From Streptococcus mitis (GTDB lineage: Bacteria > Bacillota > Bacilli > Lactobacillales > Streptococcaceae), in the NCBI GenBank assembly GCA_018364455.1, contig JAGZLW010000011.1:1-53621 (forward strand): a stretch of DNA of 53,621 bases, written 5' to 3'. Below, piece by piece: positions 52,336 through 53,621 of this stretch; position 1 is the stretch's first letter, and the number at the start of each line of letters is the position of its first letter. The position numbers were made by a program, and so were the translations under genes. The notes under the pieces were generated by a model that was not told the DNA's origin, did no database searches, and worked only from the letters and a program-made list of their open reading frames with translations.

Positions 52336-53451
52336 ATGAAAGTTTTACCATTCAAAGTAACAGAGACAGGATTTTCTTTGAGAAAATCAGTTAAAAAGGT
52401 TGTTCCTTTTTTAGCAGTAGGATTGATGCTAGTAGCGAGTGATAGTGTATATGCCTATTCTGGAGGAAATGGATCGATTGCGCGTGGGGATGATTATCCT
52501 ACTTACTATAAAAATGGGAGTCAGGAAATTGATAAGTGGCGCATGTACTCTCGTCAGTGTACTTCATTTGCAGCCTTTCGCTTGAGTAGTGTCAATGGTT
52601 TTGAGATTCCAGGAGCTTATGGAAATGCGAATGAATGGGGCTATCGTGCTCGTCGTGAAGGCTATCGTGTAGATAGTGTACCAACGATTGGATCTATTGC
52701 TTGGTCTACTGCAGGAGGATATGGTCATGTTGCTTGGGTTTCAAATGTAATGGAGGATAATATAGAAATTGAGGAATACAACTATGGTTATACAGGATCC
52801 TACAATAAACGAATTATAAAAGCGAATACAATGGCAGGATTTATTCATTTTAAAGATTTGGATGGAGGGAATGTCGTAAGTAGTAGCAACGTATTCAATA
52901 GTCAACCTTTGTCTTCTTCAGGAGGAACACATTATTTTAAGAATAAGGCAGCTATTAAAAATCAACCTTTAGCTAGTGCAACTTCAATTGCCTATTATTC
53001 TCCAGGTGAGAGTGTTCATTATGATCAGGTACTTGAAAAAGATGGGTACAAGTGGTTGAGTTATATATCTTATAGTGGAAGTCGTCGTTATATTCAGTTA
53101 GAGGAGGTTGCGTCATCGCAGAATCAAACAGAAGTTAGTTCCAATGATGTTCTGACTGTTGGTTGGAAGAAAATAAATGGTAGTTGGTATCATTTCAAAT
53201 CAAATGGCTCTAAATCAACAGGCTGGTTGAAGGATGGTTCTAGCTGGTATTATTTGAAATCATCTGGTGAAATGCAGACAGGTTGGTTAAAGGAAAATGG
53301 AGTGTGGTATTATCTGGATAGTTCAGGAGCAATGAAAACAGGATGGTATCAAGTCTCTGGTAAGTGGTATTATTCTTACTCTTCAGGTGCCTTAGCTGTC
53401 AATACGACGGTGGATGGCTACAGAGTAAACAGTGATGGAGAACGAGTATAG
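52336..53451 (+). CDS. cbpD: Competence-induced murein hydrolase CbpD (fratricin), one-SH3b form
   Basis: Secreted hydrolase made by competent cells to lyse non-competent relatives and free DNA. The 371-residue precursor has a signal peptide (1-40, cut after VYA), a CHAP domain with C75 and H131, one SH3b-like domain (about 196-258) and C-terminal choline-binding repeats (about 275-371; GWLKDGSSWYYLKSSGEMQT type, four to five units). Pneumococcal CbpD is longer (about 450 residues) and has two SH3b domains, so this copy appears to lack one. The ATG follows AAGGAGGAAGA. The comM immunity gene is not in the window. Confidence 0.93.
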   Translation: MKVLPFKVTETGFSLRKSVKKVVPFLAVGLMLVASDSVYAYSGGNGSIARGDDYPTYYKNGSQEIDKWRMYSRQCTSFAAFRLSSVNGFEIPGAYGNANEWGYRARREGYRVDSVPTIGSIAWSTAGGYGHVAWVSNVMEDNIEIEEYNYGYTGSYNKRIIKANTMAGFIHFKDLDGGNVVSSSNVFNSQPLSSSGGTHYFKNKAAIKNQPLASATSIAYYSPGESVHYDQVLEKDGYKWLSYISYSGSRRYIQLEEVASSQNQTEVSSNDVLTVGWKKINGSWYHFKSNGSKSTGWLKDGSSWYYLKSSGEMQTGWLKENGVWYYLDSSGAMKTGWYQVSGKWYYSYSSGALAVNTTVDGYRVNSDGERV

Positions 53452-53458
53452 AAAATGG

Positions 53459-53484
53459 GAGTAGGAAATTTTTCCTGCTCTTTT
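53459..53484 (+). terminator. Terminator after cbpD
   Basis: GAGTAGGAA / TTCCTGCTC stem (one T-G pair) followed by TTTT. Confidence 0.85.
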
Positions 53485-53499
53485 CTGTAAGCAGTTTTC

Positions 53500-53528
53500 T
53501 TGACTTTTTTTTTATTTTGCGCTATCAT
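53500..53528 (+). promoter_or_regulatory. Promoter of the TPP-riboswitch transcript
   Basis: -35 TTGACT (53500-53505), 17-base spacer, -10 TATCAT (53523-53528). The aptamer begins about 15 bases downstream. Confidence 0.75.
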
Positions 53529-53540
53529 ATGTCCATATAA

Positions 53541-53621
<81 letters not shown>

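Overview
This window is a chromosomal origin region of a Mitis-group Streptococcus close to S. mitis, S. oralis or S. pneumoniae. The evidence is low GC, the gene order dnaA-dnaN-ychF-pth-mfd-divIC-tilS-hpt-ftsH on one side and parB-htrA-rlmH-tRNA-comCDE on the other, a double-glycine ComC pheromone, PcsB, and a choline-binding CbpD. The species cannot be fixed from sequence alone. There are no insertion sequences, phage genes, CRISPR arrays or rRNA genes. Almost everything is conserved core genome, so the notable items are regulatory sites and a few variable proteins.

Left arm (1-16.5 kb): genes run on the minus strand. From right to left they are htrA, parB, the dnaA upstream region (oriC), dnaA, a second DnaA-box spacer, dnaN, a DUF951 protein, ychF, pth, mfd, rqcP, divIC, a 40-codon gene, a beta-lactamase-fold protein, tilS, hpt and ftsH. 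Many neighbours touch or overlap. DnaA boxes occur in three spacers (dnaN/dnaA, dnaA/parB, htrA/rlmH). Gene strand flips at htrA/rlmH, not at dnaA/parB.

Competence and tRNA block (16.6-20 kb): rlmH, tRNA-Arg(TCT), a ComE box, comC (mature peptide EMRKMNEKSFNFFNIFRRR), comD, comE, then tRNA-Glu(TTC) and tRNA-Asn(GTT). Two late competence genes further right carry SigX (cin) boxes: comFA, whose box lies so close to the start codon that the mRNA should be nearly leaderless, and cbpD, which has one SH3b domain and short choline-binding repeats.

Middle (20-31.8 kb): a TetR regulator divergent from a YhgE/Pip membrane protein with two matching operators; a YfhO-type membrane protein; an ABC-F ATPase; trpS, guaB, recF and an S4 protein.

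Cell-envelope block (32-41 kb): an M16 protease pair, rodZ, pgsA, the ECF transporter energising module ecfA1-ecfA2-ecfT, mreC, mreD and pcsB with a WalR-type box.

Right part (41-53.6 kb): rpsB-tsf with a possible RNA switch between them, cysK, a bacterial PH-domain protein, yigZ, comFA-comFC, hpf, gdpP-rplI-dnaB-veg, cbpD, and a TPP riboswitch cut by the window end.

Three parS-like sites lie inside genes (tilS, yfhO, ecfA1), matching the encoded ParB. The window therefore combines replication initiation, origin segregation, competence control, wall growth and translation. I found no convincing wholly new multi-gene system. The best leads are the three-part DnaA-box layout, the rpsB/tsf hairpin pair, an unexplained operator cluster before trpS, and the variant CSP and CbpD.
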